DNA of 16,806 nucleotides. It comes from Thermodesulfobacteriota bacterium (GTDB taxonomy: Bacteria; Desulfobacterota; Dissulfuribacteria; Dissulfuribacterales; UBA3076). The notes below the pieces were generated by a model. That model searched no databases and was not told the origin of the DNA. It saw nothing but the letters and a program-made list of their open reading frames with translations. Both the position numbers and the translations under genes were made by a program. Below are positions 1-7,540 of the stretch, piece by piece (position 1 is the first letter of the stretch; every line of letters begins with the position of its first letter). The stretch lies in the NCBI GenBank assembly GCA_003645605.1, contig QNAY01000002.1, positions 1 to 16,806 of the forward strand, given 5' to 3'.

Positions 1-68
1 ATAGGCGAGTTGCTGATCCTGCGCACATAACCACCAAACAACAACTTCGACCGAAAATATATGAAAGT

Positions 69-200
69 TCATCTTTTTATGCCGAAATCAATTAAAAGTG
101 TAAACTGGTGAATGAAGGATGCCCCACGGGGTATCATGTTTTGTTTTTGGTTTTTTTCCAAATTATGAGATTTTAACGAACCGAACTTAGATTCAGGCAT
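69..200 (-). CDS. Possible small protein, 43 residues, unrecognised
   Basis: A short open frame begins with MPESKFGSLKSHNL and ends with LLIDFGIKR. The main support is a strong Shine-Dalgarno sequence, AGGAG, six bases before the ATG at 200 on the minus strand. The product is basic, has no clear signal peptide or membrane segment, and resembles no family I know. Part of its C-terminal half is encoded by the reverse complement of the first copy of the 30-bp repeat (94-123), so the frame may be accidental. After its TGA the same frame stays open to the left edge (TFIYFRSKLLFGG and onward), so a broken longer gene is also possible. The surrounding DNA is AT-rich and otherwise non-coding. Low confidence. 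Confidence 0.25.
   Translation of the reverse strand: MPESKFGSLKSHNLEKNQKQNMIPRGASFIHQFTLLIDFGIKR
94..123 (+). repeat. 30-bp direct repeat, copy 1
   Basis: This stretch is identical over 30 bases to 454-483. It begins AAAAGTGTAAACTGG and ends GAAGGATGCC. Both copies contain ATGAAGGATGCC. The copies diverge immediately on both sides. In this copy the ATG opens a frame of only about 18 codons. Confidence 0.9.
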
Positions 201-342
201 CTTTTTCTCCTATATGCTCAAATTATTAATATCCGAGCATAGGGTACTATCGAAAGATGGCGAAGTCTATAGTAAAGTTTTGGACATGCTTCACTACAAG
301 TCAAAAGTAGTTTACGCTTTGTTGGTCTTGTATTTTGGCAAT

Positions 343-427
343 GAAATTTGAAACTGGAAATTGGGGAAAACAAAGATATAGAGGTGTATTACCTAATTTC
401 TAATTTCCAGTTTCGACATCGACATTC
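343..427. repeat. Inverted heptad-repeat element upstream of lipA
   Basis: The left array reads in 7-bp units: GAAATTT (343-349), GAAACTG (350-356), GAAATTG (357-363). The right array is CTAATTT (393-399), CTAATTT (400-406), CCAGTTT (407-413), fading into CGACATC and GACATTC. The arms 350-362 and 402-414 are perfectly complementary over 13 bp, with a 39-base loop. No U-tract follows on either strand, so it is not an obvious terminator. It closely resembles the element between secE and nusG at 14922-14999. Confidence 0.75.
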
Positions 428-453
428 AATTCGATAATACACGCTTTTTCGGG

Positions 454-483
454 AAAAGTGTAAACTGGTGAATGAAGGATGCC
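454..483 (+). repeat. 30-bp direct repeat, copy 2, overlapping the start of the lipA frame
   Basis: This is an exact copy of 94-123, 360 bp downstream. It contains ATG 472, the most upstream possible lipA start. Its AAGGA (475-479) lies well placed as a ribosome binding site for ATG 490. Immediately to its left, ACAC(GC)TTTT at about 440-449 can pair with AAAAGTGT at 454-461, a small hairpin that copy 1 lacks. Confidence 0.9.
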
Positions 484-489
484 GAAAAA

Positions 490-1389
490 ATGGAAATGAA
501 TAATTATTGTAACTCGCAACCCACAACCCGCAACCCCAAACCCCGCTGGCTAAAGCGTAAGCTCCCGACTGGGCCTGAATATGAAAAGGTCAGGGGCCTG
601 CTCAAAAAAAGCAGGCTTCACACGGTTTGCCAGGAAGCCAGGTGCCCCAACATCTGGGAATGTTTTTCCCAAAGGACTTCAACCTTTCTTATTATGGGAC
701 CCTGTTGTACCCGCAACTGCCGTTTCTGCGCAGTGACGCATGGACCACCGGTTCCCCTCGATCCAGGAGAACCGGTCAGGGTGGTCGAGGCTGCGCAAAG
801 CATGGAGTTGAATTATGTGGTCATCACCTCTGTCACACGGGACGATCTGCCTGACGGCGGAGCCGGTCATTTTGCAGAGGCAATTAAAGAGATCCGTAAA
901 ATAATGCCCGACACGTTCGCGGAAGTTTTAATACCTGATTTTAAGGGCGATTTTAATGCGCTTCAGGCGGTCGTAAAGGCTCATCCCGATGTCTTGAATC
1001 ATAATCTTGAAACCGTCCTGCGTCTCTATCCTTCAGTCCGGCCAGGGGCCCTTTATCATCGTTCACTTGAGTTGCTGAAGCAGGCCAAACAGATTGATCC
1101 CACAATCCCTACCAAATCAGGTCTTATGCTCGGCCTGGGAGAAGCCCCGGAAGAAATCGAAAAAGCTCTGAAAGACCTTCTCGATTCGGGATGCAGCATC
1201 TTGACGCTGGGGCAATATCTTCAGCCTACAAAAGAACACTTGCCGGTTGAACGCTATATTCCTCCTGAAGAATTTGATTGTTGGAAAGAGACCGCCCTTG
1301 AGATGGGCTTTTCCGCAGTGGCCGGCGGGCCGTTTGTGCGAAGTTCATATCATGCAAAAGAGCTCTATCAGGAGGTCGCAGCGGCCTAA
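490..1389 (+). CDS. lipA: Lipoyl synthase (radical SAM)
   Basis: LipA inserts two sulfur atoms into octanoyl groups bound to lipoyl domains (E2 subunits, GcvH), making lipoate in the cytoplasm. Counting 299 residues from ATG 490, the auxiliary-cluster cysteines are C47, C52 and C58 in TVCQEARCPNIWECF. The radical-SAM CxxxCxxC is C73, C77 and C80 in CTRNCRFC. The C-terminal RSSYHA (about 284-289) carries the conserved serine that binds the auxiliary cluster. Length is normal. ATG 472 is also in frame, but AAGGA at 475-479 suits ATG 490 better; ATG 496 is another option. The conserved protein begins only at RWLKRKLP, and the preceding NSQPTTRNPKP is encoded by a 7-bp repeat array. No lipB or lipoyl-enzyme gene is visible beside it. 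Confidence 0.97.
   Translation: MEMNNYCNSQPTTRNPKPRWLKRKLPTGPEYEKVRGLLKKSRLHTVCQEARCPNIWECFSQRTSTFLIMGPCCTRNCRFCAVTHGPPVPLDPGEPVRVVEAAQSMELNYVVITSVTRDDLPDGGAGHFAEAIKEIRKIMPDTFAEVLIPDFKGDFNALQAVVKAHPDVLNHNLETVLRLYPSVRPGALYHRSLELLKQAKQIDPTIPTKSGLMLGLGEAPEEIEKALKDLLDSGCSILTLGQYLQPTKEHLPVERYIPPEEFDCWKETALEMGFSAVAGGPFVRSSYHAKELYQEVAAA
515..542 (+). repeat. Heptad array inside the lipA 5' coding end
   Basis: Four adjacent 7-bp units: CGCAACC (515-521), CACAACC (522-528), CGCAACC (529-535), CCAAACC (536-542). They are translated as part of the non-conserved LipA N-terminus (about QPTTRNPKP), just before the conserved RWLKRKLP. Confidence 0.75.
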
Positions 1390-1411
1390 TTCCGGAAACT
1401 TGGATCTGTGC

Positions 1412-1432
1412 GGTTAGCAGTTAGCCATTAGC
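1412..1432 (+). repeat. Heptad array downstream of lipA
   Basis: Three 7-bp units: GGTTAGC (1412-1418), AGTTAGC (1419-1425), CATTAGC (1426-1432). The array lies 22 bases after the lipA stop and directly before an AGGAG-ATG pair at 1438-1451. No inverted partner is seen nearby. Confidence 0.65.
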
Positions 1433-1448
1433 ATTAAAAGGAGTAGAG

Positions 1449-1505
1449 ATGAGAGATTTTAGAGAACTTAAACGAGCAGAAAATACCTGCCATTTATGCG
1501 GATAA
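1449..1505 (+). pseudogene. Possible relic of a four-helix-bundle (S23-type) gene start
   Basis: An ATG at 1449 with an upstream AGGAG opens MRDFRELK, which matches from memory the usual first residues of the four-helix-bundle/23S rRNA intervening-sequence protein family. After eight residues the match is lost (RAENTCHLCG) and a TAA stops it at 1503-1505. The frame then stays open to 1733, but the part beyond 1636 runs antisense to the LysR gene and is probably open by chance. It may be a truncated gene start or coincidence. The rest of the 1390-1635 spacer holds a 12-bp palindrome TCCCTTAAGGGA (1595-1606), a small hairpin GTTCC/GGAAC (1571-1583), and no other gene I can support. Confidence 0.22.
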
Positions 1506-1635
1506 CCGTGTCGAGTTTGGTTAGAAGCAAATTGGTGGAATAACAAGTGGTTTCAATCATTTGGCCTTATGTTCCAGGGGAACTGTAAAGCTCCTCCCTT
1601 AAGGGAACTATTGAGAAAGCACACGTGGTCTGGAT

Positions 1636-2538
1636 TTAAGAAAGGTCCTCCGACAGCAAAAAATTACGAAAGGCTTGGGCAAGAGGTGAAAGAACCCGCT
1701 GATTATGCCATATCAAATAGAACTGCCGTTTAAGTTGGACCCCTTGCAGGACAGGGGCATGTAACAGGCCGTGCTCCAGATCATCCGTCACGGCACGGCG
1801 CGAAATAATGGAGCACCCAAGCCCTGCCCTTACCGCCTGGCGGATTGCTTCAGCACTTCCCATCTCTGCCACAATTTGAAGATCACTGAGCTGCAAACTT
1901 CCTGCAGACTGCAGGGCACGCTCCGTAGCCAAACGCGTGCCCGACCCCTTTTCTCTCAAAACAAAAGGCTCGGACGCAAGATCATCTATAGACGCCTGTC
2001 CGCAATCAGCAAGGCGATGACCCGGTGGTACGATCAAGACCATGTCATCAGAAAAACACGGTTCAAAACTGAGGTCTTTTTTCCGGACAACAGCCCCCAC
2101 CATCCCGAGTTCCAGTTCACCATTGGCGACAGCAGCAACGATTGCGGCCGTATCCGATATACGCAATATCACCTTGATGTTGGGGCGCTCGGCCTTGAAT
2201 CGACCGATCACACCCGGAAGAATATACTGCCCTGGGATATTGCTGCCTCCAAGGTCAAGGTTGCCCTTTTCCTGCCCTAAAAACATTACGATTTCCCGTT
2301 CAGCCTGGAGATTAAGCCTTAATATCTGACGCGCAAAAGGATAAAGAACTTCGCCGGCCTTGGTTGGCGTTACATCTTTCCCGCTTCGGTCAAACAATCG
2401 AACGCCCAAAGTCTCTTCCAGGACCCGGATATGACCGCTTACTGTCGGCTGGGTGAGGTGCACATCGTAGGCTGCCCGGCTGAAACTGCGATTTCCCCAC
2501 ACTGCCAAAAAGACCTGGAGCTGACGCATTTCTATCAT
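1636..2538 (-). CDS. LysR-family transcriptional regulator
   Basis: A full-length LysR-type regulator of about 300 residues. The N-terminal winged helix-turn-helix covers roughly residues 5-65, with the typical RSFSRAAYDVHLTQPTVSGH and LFDRSG motifs. A linker helix follows, then a periplasmic-binding-protein-like effector domain (about 90-295) with GSNIPGQYILPGVIGRF and GELELGMVGA. This effector-domain pattern resembles the group NCBI names selenium-metabolism-associated LysR regulators; that placement is from memory and inference. Start: ATG 2538 gives MIEMRQLQVF; TTG 2547 and ATG 2529 are alternatives, none with a strong ribosome binding site. It lies 78 bp downstream of the moaE-like gene on the same strand, so the two may be co-transcribed. 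The ligand is unknown. Confidence 0.9.
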   Translation of the reverse strand: MIEMRQLQVFLAVWGNRSFSRAAYDVHLTQPTVSGHIRVLEETLGVRLFDRSGKDVTPTKAGEVLYPFARQILRLNLQAEREIVMFLGQEKGNLDLGGSNIPGQYILPGVIGRFKAERPNIKVILRISDTAAIVAAVANGELELGMVGAVVRKKDLSFEPCFSDDMVLIVPPGHRLADCGQASIDDLASEPFVLREKGSGTRLATERALQSAGSLQLSDLQIVAEMGSAEAIRQAVRAGLGCSIISRRAVTDDLEHGLLHAPVLQGVQLKRQFYLIWHNQRVLSPLAQAFRNFLLSEDLS

Positions 2539-2551
2539 ATGATTCAAGTGC

Positions 2552-2568
2552 CTAAAGTGAGCTAAAGT
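2552..2568. promoter_or_regulatory. Direct repeat just upstream of the LysR start, possible operator
   Basis: CTAAAGT occurs at 2552-2558 and again at 2562-2568, exactly 10 bp (one helical turn) apart, 14-30 bases before the LysR start codon. Such spacing suits a regulator contacting one DNA face, possibly autoregulation. There is no other evidence. Confidence 0.25.
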
Positions 2569-2616
2569 TATGGCCCTCTATCACATCAGGCCGCAGATCA
2601 CTATCTTCCTGTATTG

Positions 2617-2970
2617 TCAACTACTGAACTCCTGCTTTATGGTGACATCTTTCTTTATTCTGTCCAGAGTAGATGCCAGTGCCGTAATAACATATTCCCT
2701 GGTACTTCCGGCAAGTCCGAGAAGCATAATATCTTCTCCCACGCACAGTCTTCCCTCTTGTATTTCAGCCTCAGCCGCCATAATGCCAGGGAGTTTTCGC
2801 GTATCGGCCAGTATCCGGGACAACTTCCCCCAATCCGCTTTTACCTCAATGGATTTAACCGGTCTTCCGTCCCTGCTGGAATTCCGTACAATTCCATCAT
2901 GGATCAAGACCATCCCCGCATCACCGCCTGCTCTTTTTTTGAGCTTAGCTACAAATTCAATCAGATCCAT
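2617..2970 (-). CDS. moaE: MoaE-like protein (molybdopterin synthase catalytic subunit family)
   Basis: MoaE with MoaD transfers sulfur to precursor Z to form the dithiolene of molybdopterin. This 117-residue protein has GMVLIHDGIVRNSSRDGRPV, a central EIQEGRLCVGEDIMLLGLAG, then STREYV and a C-terminal RIKKDVTIKQEFS with several lysines. That pattern matches the short MoaE variant common in anaerobes such as Desulfobacterota and Clostridia, shorter than the roughly 150-residue E. coli type. ATG 2970 (MDLIEF) is chosen because it matches where the family begins; a TTG at 3015 would add 15 unconserved residues. No moaD, moaA or mog gene is in the window. The neighbouring LysR gene may regulate it. 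Whether it still works as molybdopterin synthase is inference. Confidence 0.75.
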   Translation of the reverse strand: MDLIEFVAKLKKRAGGDAGMVLIHDGIVRNSSRDGRPVKSIEVKADWGKLSRILADTRKLPGIMAAEAEIQEGRLCVGEDIMLLGLAGSTREYVITALASTLDRIKKDVTIKQEFSS

Positions 2971-3040
2971 AATAAACCGTATATTCCCATTCGCTGCCGG
3001 TTGCAAGATAGACAAGGAACAATTAATATTAAGGCTATTA

Positions 3041-3068
3041 AATTCAAAATTTAGAATTCAAAATTGTG
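3041..3068 (+). repeat. Heptad array between the moaE-like and fmdB-like genes
   Basis: 7-bp units AATTCAA (3041-3047), AATTTAG (3048-3054), AATTCAA (3055-3061), AATTGTG (3062-3068). The AATTCAA unit is the same as in the right arm of the element at 13061-13095. It lies in the divergent spacer, about 43 bases before the fmdB ribosome binding site. No clear inverted partner. Confidence 0.65.
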
Positions 3069-3124
3069 TCTAATCGGCCTTTTCGTTCAGCACTGATGAA
3101 TGATGAATATGGAGGATTAATAAT

Positions 3125-3376
3125 ATGCCCATTCATGAATTTAGATGTTTGAATTGTGACTACATATTTGAGCTTCTCATTATGAGCAAAAATGAGATGG
3201 ACTCAGTTTCGTGCCCCAAATGCGAGAGTTCCAATGTCGGCAAGCTCATGAGTGTTGCCAATGTTGCTGTAGATAAGCGCCTAAGTAGTGCTTCCCGACG
3301 TCGACCTCCTGTGGAGCATCACACGTGTGATACCGGCTCATGCGATACAATCAATCTGCCGGGATATGAAAGGTAA
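3125..3376 (+). CDS. FmdB-family zinc-ribbon protein
   Basis: An 83-residue protein starting MPIHEFRCLNCDYIFELL, the signature of the FmdB/putative regulatory zinc-ribbon family. Two CxxC knuckles, C8/C11 and C30/C33 (SCPKC), would bind one zinc ion. The C-terminal tail HTCDTGSCDTINLPGYER resembles tails seen in sulfate-reducer homologues. The family name comes from a formamidase-linked gene, but the function of most members is unknown. The start is well supported: GGAGG at 3111-3115 lies nine bases before ATG 3125. It is transcribed divergently from the moaE-like gene and convergently with rpoC, so it is probably its own unit. Confidence 0.88.
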   Translation: MPIHEFRCLNCDYIFELLIMSKNEMDSVSCPKCESSNVGKLMSVANVAVDKRLSSASRRRPPVEHHTCDTGSCDTINLPGYER

Positions 3377-3390
3377 GAGACAGATCCTAA

Positions 3391-3420
3391 TAAAAAAGGC
3401 CGAGCTTTTTGCCCGGCCTT
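3391..3420 (-). terminator. Rho-independent terminator of the rpoC transcript
   Basis: On the minus strand AAGGCCGGGC, loop AAAAA, GCTCGGCCTT forms a 10-bp stem (one G-U pair) followed by TTTTTTA. It begins 23 bases after the rpoC stop. On the plus strand the same stem has an A-C mismatch and no U-tract, so it works best for rpoC, though it may also hinder fmdB readthrough. Confidence 0.9.
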
Positions 3421-3443
3421 ACTCTATTCGTCACACATCACCA

Positions 3444-6400
3444 TCAATCCGCCGCAGCCCGTTTGCGCTCTTTCTCTTCGTAGAAAACCTTTCCGGTACC
3501 GGCAGGTATGAGGCGGCCCATGATTACGTTTTCTTTCAGCCCTCTCAGGTAATCCACCTTGCCGGCTATAGAGGCTTCGGTCAGGACCTTGGTAGTCTCC
3601 TGGAAAGATGCTGCTGAAATAAAGCTATCTGTGCTGAGAGACGCCCTGGTGATACCAAGAAGCATAGGTTCAGCCGAAGCAGGCTCGCCTCCTTCTTCTG
3701 CCATTATCCGATCATTTTCCTCCTCAAAGCGGCGACGTTCTACCTGCTCTCCAAGCATGAATGTACTGTCTCCCACACCGGTGATCTTTACCTTGCGCAG
3801 CATCTGCCGCACTATCACTTCGATGTGTTTATCATTAATCTTTACACCCTGGAGCCTGTATACCTCTTGAATCTCGCCCACCATATATCGGGCAAGGTCC
3901 TTTATGCCTTTCACTCTGAGATAATCATGAGGATCGATAACACCGTCCATCAACGACTCACCGGCCCTGATATAATCTCCTTCATGGACCTTTATATACT
4001 TGCCCTTGGGTACCAGGTATTCCTTTGCGTCACCATACTCCGGAGTAACAACCACCCGCCTCTTGCTCTTAATATCCTTGCCAAAAGAAACCTCTCCGTC
4101 GATTTCCGTAATAATAGCATACTCCTTGGGCTTTCTTACCTCAAAAAGCTCGGCGATCCTCGGAAGACCCCCTGTAATATCCTTAGTCTTGGTGGTCTCT
4201 CTGGGGATTCTGGCTAAAGGCTCTCCAGCCGCCACATTATCTCCCACATTGGCAGTGATAATGGCCCCTACCGGGAGCTGGTAACGGGCCTCGCCTTTGC
4301 CCTTGGCCAGCTTCGAGGTGCGTCCCCTCTCGTCCTTTATGGAAATCCTGGGCTGATAATCTGCTGCACGGTACTGTATCACCACCCTGCTTGCCTTTCC
4401 GGTGACCGGATCCACCTTTTCCTTCATGGTGATGCCCTCAATAAGATCCCCGAACTTCACCACACCTGACACCTCTGTGAGAATCGGTATGGTAAACGGA
4501 TCCCACTGGGCAAGCTTCTTCCCGGCCTCTATCTCCTGGCCTTCCCTTACTACCAGTTCGGCGCCGTATATTATCGGAAAGCGCTCTCTCTCACGTCCAT
4601 CCGGGGCCACAATCACTATTTCTCCGTTCCGGTTCAACACTACCTGCCTGCCTGCTGGATTTTGAACAGTATTCAACCTCTCAAAATGCACTGAACCAGA
4701 TCCCCTGGAGCGAATTTCAGCCTGCTCCACCTTACCGCTGGCAGTACCACCAATATGAAAGGTCCGCATGGTAAGTTGTGTTCCAGGTTCCCCTATGGAC
4801 TCTGCGGCTATAATACCGATTGCCTCCCCCATGGCCACAATGCCGCCACGGGCCAAATCTCTCCCGTAGCACTTGGCGCAGACACCATAAGGAGATCTGC
4901 AGGTGAGCACAGATCGGATCTCAACATTGGGAATACCCGCCTCCTCTATTTTACGGACTCCCTCCTCGTCAATCTGCTCACCGAACTTGACAAGGACTTC
5001 TCCTGTCACAGGATCAACTATGTCCATCAGGGCTACGCGCCCAAGGATACGCTCGCCCAAACGCTGGATAATCTCACCACCTTCCATAAGATGCCCAATC
5101 TCTATACCGTCAATGGTCCCACAATCCTCTTCTGTTATGGTAGCGTCCTGAGCAACATCAACCAGACGCCGGGTGAGATAGCCGGAATTAGCGGTCTTAA
5201 GGGCCGTGTCTGCCAAACCCTTACGTGCCCCGTGAGTAGATACAAAATACTCCAGCACACTCAAGCCCTCACGGAAATTTGCCTGAATGGGAGTCTCTAT
5301 GATTTCACCTGACGGTTTAGCCATCAGGCCACGCATTCCTGCAAGTTGCCTGATCTGGTCCTTACTGCCCCTGGCGCCGGAATCAGCCATAATAAAAATA
5401 GGGTTGAAACTGGGAGTGGATATCGCCTTTCCGTCAGCCCCACGGTGGTATTCTACTGAGATACCCTCCATCATCTCTTTCGCCACCTCATCTGTAGCCC
5501 TGGTCCAGATATCAATCACCTTGTTGTACTGTTCTCCGTCAGTAATCAAACCCTCAGAGTACTGATACTGGACCTCTGAAACCTCTTTCTGGGCCTTTTC
5601 AAGAATTTCCTCCTTTTGCACAGGAACCATCATATGGTTTATACCAACGGAAATCCCGGCCAAAGTGGCGAAACGATATCCCATATTTTTGAGGTGATCC
5701 GCCAAAATCACTGTCTCCTTGGCCCCTGCTTTGCGGTAACTCTCATCAATGAGTTCGGCAAGGTCCTTCTTGCGCATGGTCTTATTAATAATAGAAAAAG
5801 GCACCTCATCAGGTAGAATATCCGAGAGGATTACCCTGCCCACAGTGGTCTCTGTCAGCTCGCCTCGAATCCTGGCCTTAATCCTGGCCTGTAGATGGAC
5901 AACACCCGCCTCCCATGCAAGCAACACCTCTTCTTTGGAACCAAATACCTTGCCATCACCCTTTGCATTCAACCTGTCCCTGGTCATGTAATATATGCCA
6001 AGGACTATATCCTGAGTAGCCATGATGATAGGCTCCCCATGGGCAGGAGAAAGCACATTGTTGGTTGACATCATGAGTACCCTTGCTTCTGTCTGGGCCT
6101 CTACTGACAGGGGAACATGGACTGCCATCTGGTCCCCATCGAAATCCGCATTGTATGCAACGCACACCAATGGATGGAGCTGGATGGCCTTACCTTCAAC
6201 AAGTATGGGCTCAAAGGCTTGAATACCCAAACGGTGTAGAGTAGGAGCACGATTCAAAAAAATGGGGTGTTCCCTTACAACTTCATCAAGGGCGTCCCAT
6301 ACCTCCGGGGCCTCCTTTTCCACCATTTTTTTGGCACTCTTGATAGTGGTAACAAGCCCCTTTGCTTCAAGTTTATTATAAATAAAGGGCTTAAAGAGTT

Positions 6401-7523
6401 CTATTGCCATCCGCTTTGGCAGACCGCACTGGTGAAGCCTGAGTTCCGGACCTACTACAATGACCGAACGTCCTGAGTAGTCGACTCTTTTCCCAAGAAG
6501 GTTTTGACGAAAACGTCCCTGCTTGCCCTTCAGCATATCTGATAATGATTTCAAAGGACGCTTGTTCGGCCCTGTAACTACCCGGCCCCTCCGGCCATTA
6601 TCAAAAAGGACATCCACTGCCTCCTGGAGCATCCTTTTTTCATTCCGGATGATGATGTCCGGGGCATCAAGCTCTTTGAGCTTCTTGAGTCGATTATTCC
6701 GATTGATGACCCTGCGATAAAGGTCATTGAGGTCTGATGTGGCAAATCGCCCTCCATCCAAAGGGACCAAAGGTCTCAGATCCGGAGGAAGGACCGGAAT
6801 AACGCTCAGAATCGTCCATTCAGGCTCGTTACCTGAATCCCGAAAGGCCTCAATGACCCTCAGCCGCTTGCCGAACTTTTTTCTTTTGGCTTCTGAACGG
6901 GTCTTGAGCATCTCTCCACGGAGTTCCACAGACAAGGCATCCAGATCGAGACGCTTTAACATCAAATGTACTGCTTCCGCTCCAATATCTACCTTAAACT
7001 TATCGCCGAATTGCTCCTTATTCTTGTAATAAGCCTCATCGGACATAAGAGTGCCCACAGGGATCTCCGGCATCTCCGATTCGATCACTATGTGCGACTC
7101 AAAGTACAGGACCCTTTCGAGCTCTTTCAAACTCAAATCCAGAAGAGCGCCGATTTTGCTGGGAAGGCTCTTTAAAAACCATATATGAGCTACCGGAGCT
7201 GCCAGAGAAATGTGGGCCATCCGCTCCCGCCGGACTTTTGACTGGATGACCTCAACTCCGCATTTTTCGCAGATGACGCCCCGGTGCTTCATGCGCTTGT
7301 ACTTCCCGCACAGGCACTCATAATCCTTTACCGGGCCAAAAATCTTGGCACAAAAAAGGCCTTCCCGTTCCGGCTTAAAGGTCCGGTAGTTGATGGTCTC
7401 AGGTTGCTTTACCTCTCCATGTGACCTTCCGAGAATTTTCTCAGGAGATGCCAGAGAAATCCTGACTGATTTAAAGCTTAAAGGATCTTTTGGCTTTGTA
7501 AAAAGGGAAAGAAGATCTTCCAT
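3444..7523 (-). CDS. rpoC: DNA-directed RNA polymerase subunit beta'
   Basis: RpoC supplies half of the RNA polymerase active site and the DNA clamp. At 1359 residues it is full length. The N-terminal zinc site is C70, C72, C85 and C88 ([19 protein letters not shown]). The catalytic magnesium motif NADFDGD lies at 458-464. The second zinc site is C801, C875, C882 and C885. The trigger-loop region [16 protein letters not shown] is at 911-926. These positions match E. coli closely in the first half. A GEVLV module at about 841-870 resembles the repeated modules in RpoB. The gene starts 17 bases after the rpoB stop and the operon ends at the terminator just downstream. No rpsL-rpsG-fusA genes follow, unlike in many bacteria. 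Confidence 0.99.
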   Translation of the reverse strand: MEDLLSLFTKPKDPLSFKSVRISLASPEKILGRSHGEVKQPETINYRTFKPEREGLFCAKIFGPVKDYECLCGKYKRMKHRGVICEKCGVEVIQSKVRRERMAHISLAAPVAHIWFLKSLPSKIGALLDLSLKELERVLYFESHIVIESEMPEIPVGTLMSDEAYYKNKEQFGDKFKVDIGAEAVHLMLKRLDLDALSVELRGEMLKTRSEAKRKKFGKRLRVIEAFRDSGNEPEWTILSVIPVLPPDLRPLVPLDGGRFATSDLNDLYRRVINRNNRLKKLKELDAPDIIIRNEKRMLQEAVDVLFDNGRRGRVVTGPNKRPLKSLSDMLKGKQGRFRQNLLGKRVDYSGRSVIVVGPELRLHQCGLPKRMAIELFKPFIYNKLEAKGLVTTIKSAKKMVEKEAPEVWDALDEVVREHPIFLNRAPTLHRLGIQAFEPILVEGKAIQLHPLVCVAYNADFDGDQMAVHVPLSVEAQTEARVLMMSTNNVLSPAHGEPIIMATQDIVLGIYYMTRDRLNAKGDGKVFGSKEEVLLAWEAGVVHLQARIKARIRGELTETTVGRVILSDILPDEVPFSIINKTMRKKDLAELIDESYRKAGAKETVILADHLKNMGYRFATLAGISVGINHMMVPVQKEEILEKAQKEVSEVQYQYSEGLITDGEQYNKVIDIWTRATDEVAKEMMEGISVEYHRGADGKAISTPSFNPIFIMADSGARGSKDQIRQLAGMRGLMAKPSGEIIETPIQANFREGLSVLEYFVSTHGARKGLADTALKTANSGYLTRRLVDVAQDATITEEDCGTIDGIEIGHLMEGGEIIQRLGERILGRVALMDIVDPVTGEVLVKFGEQIDEEGVRKIEEAGIPNVEIRSVLTCRSPYGVCAKCYGRDLARGGIVAMGEAIGIIAAESIGEPGTQLTMRTFHIGGTASGKVEQAEIRSRGSGSVHFERLNTVQNPAGRQVVLNRNGEIVIVAPDGRERERFPIIYGAELVVREGQEIEAGKKLAQWDPFTIPILTEVSGVVKFGDLIEGITMKEKVDPVTGKASRVVIQYRAADYQPRISIKDERGRTSKLAKGKGEARYQLPVGAIITANVGDNVAAGEPLARIPRETTKTKDITGGLPRIAELFEVRKPKEYAIITEIDGEVSFGKDIKSKRRVVVTPEYGDAKEYLVPKGKYIKVHEGDYIRAGESLMDGVIDPHDYLRVKGIKDLARYMVGEIQEVYRLQGVKINDKHIEVIVRQMLRKVKITGVGDSTFMLGEQVERRRFEEENDRIMAEEGGEPASAEPMLLGITRASLSTDSFISAASFQETTKVLTEASIAGKVDYLRGLKENVIMGRLIPAGTGKVFYEEKERKRAAAD

Positions 7524-7540
7524 TCAGTGAAACCCCCGTA

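Larger units (their letters stand above)
1..489. other. AT-rich non-coding stretch upstream of lipA
   Basis: No gene longer than about 45 codons is convincing here. The stretch holds the doubtful minus-strand frame at 69-200, both copies of the 30-bp repeat, the heptad inverted repeat at 343-427, and a short inverted repeat ATGCTC (214-219)/GAGCAT (235-240). At the left edge one plus frame is open from 3 to a TAA at 93-95; it could be the tail of an upstream gene but I do not recognise it. No clear lipA promoter can be picked out. Confidence 0.6.

Noticed and set aside
69..71. TGA read as selenocysteine, joining the small frame at 69-200 to the open frame at the left edge
   Set aside because: No SECIS-type hairpin is visible right after the TGA, and neither part resembles a selenoprotein family.
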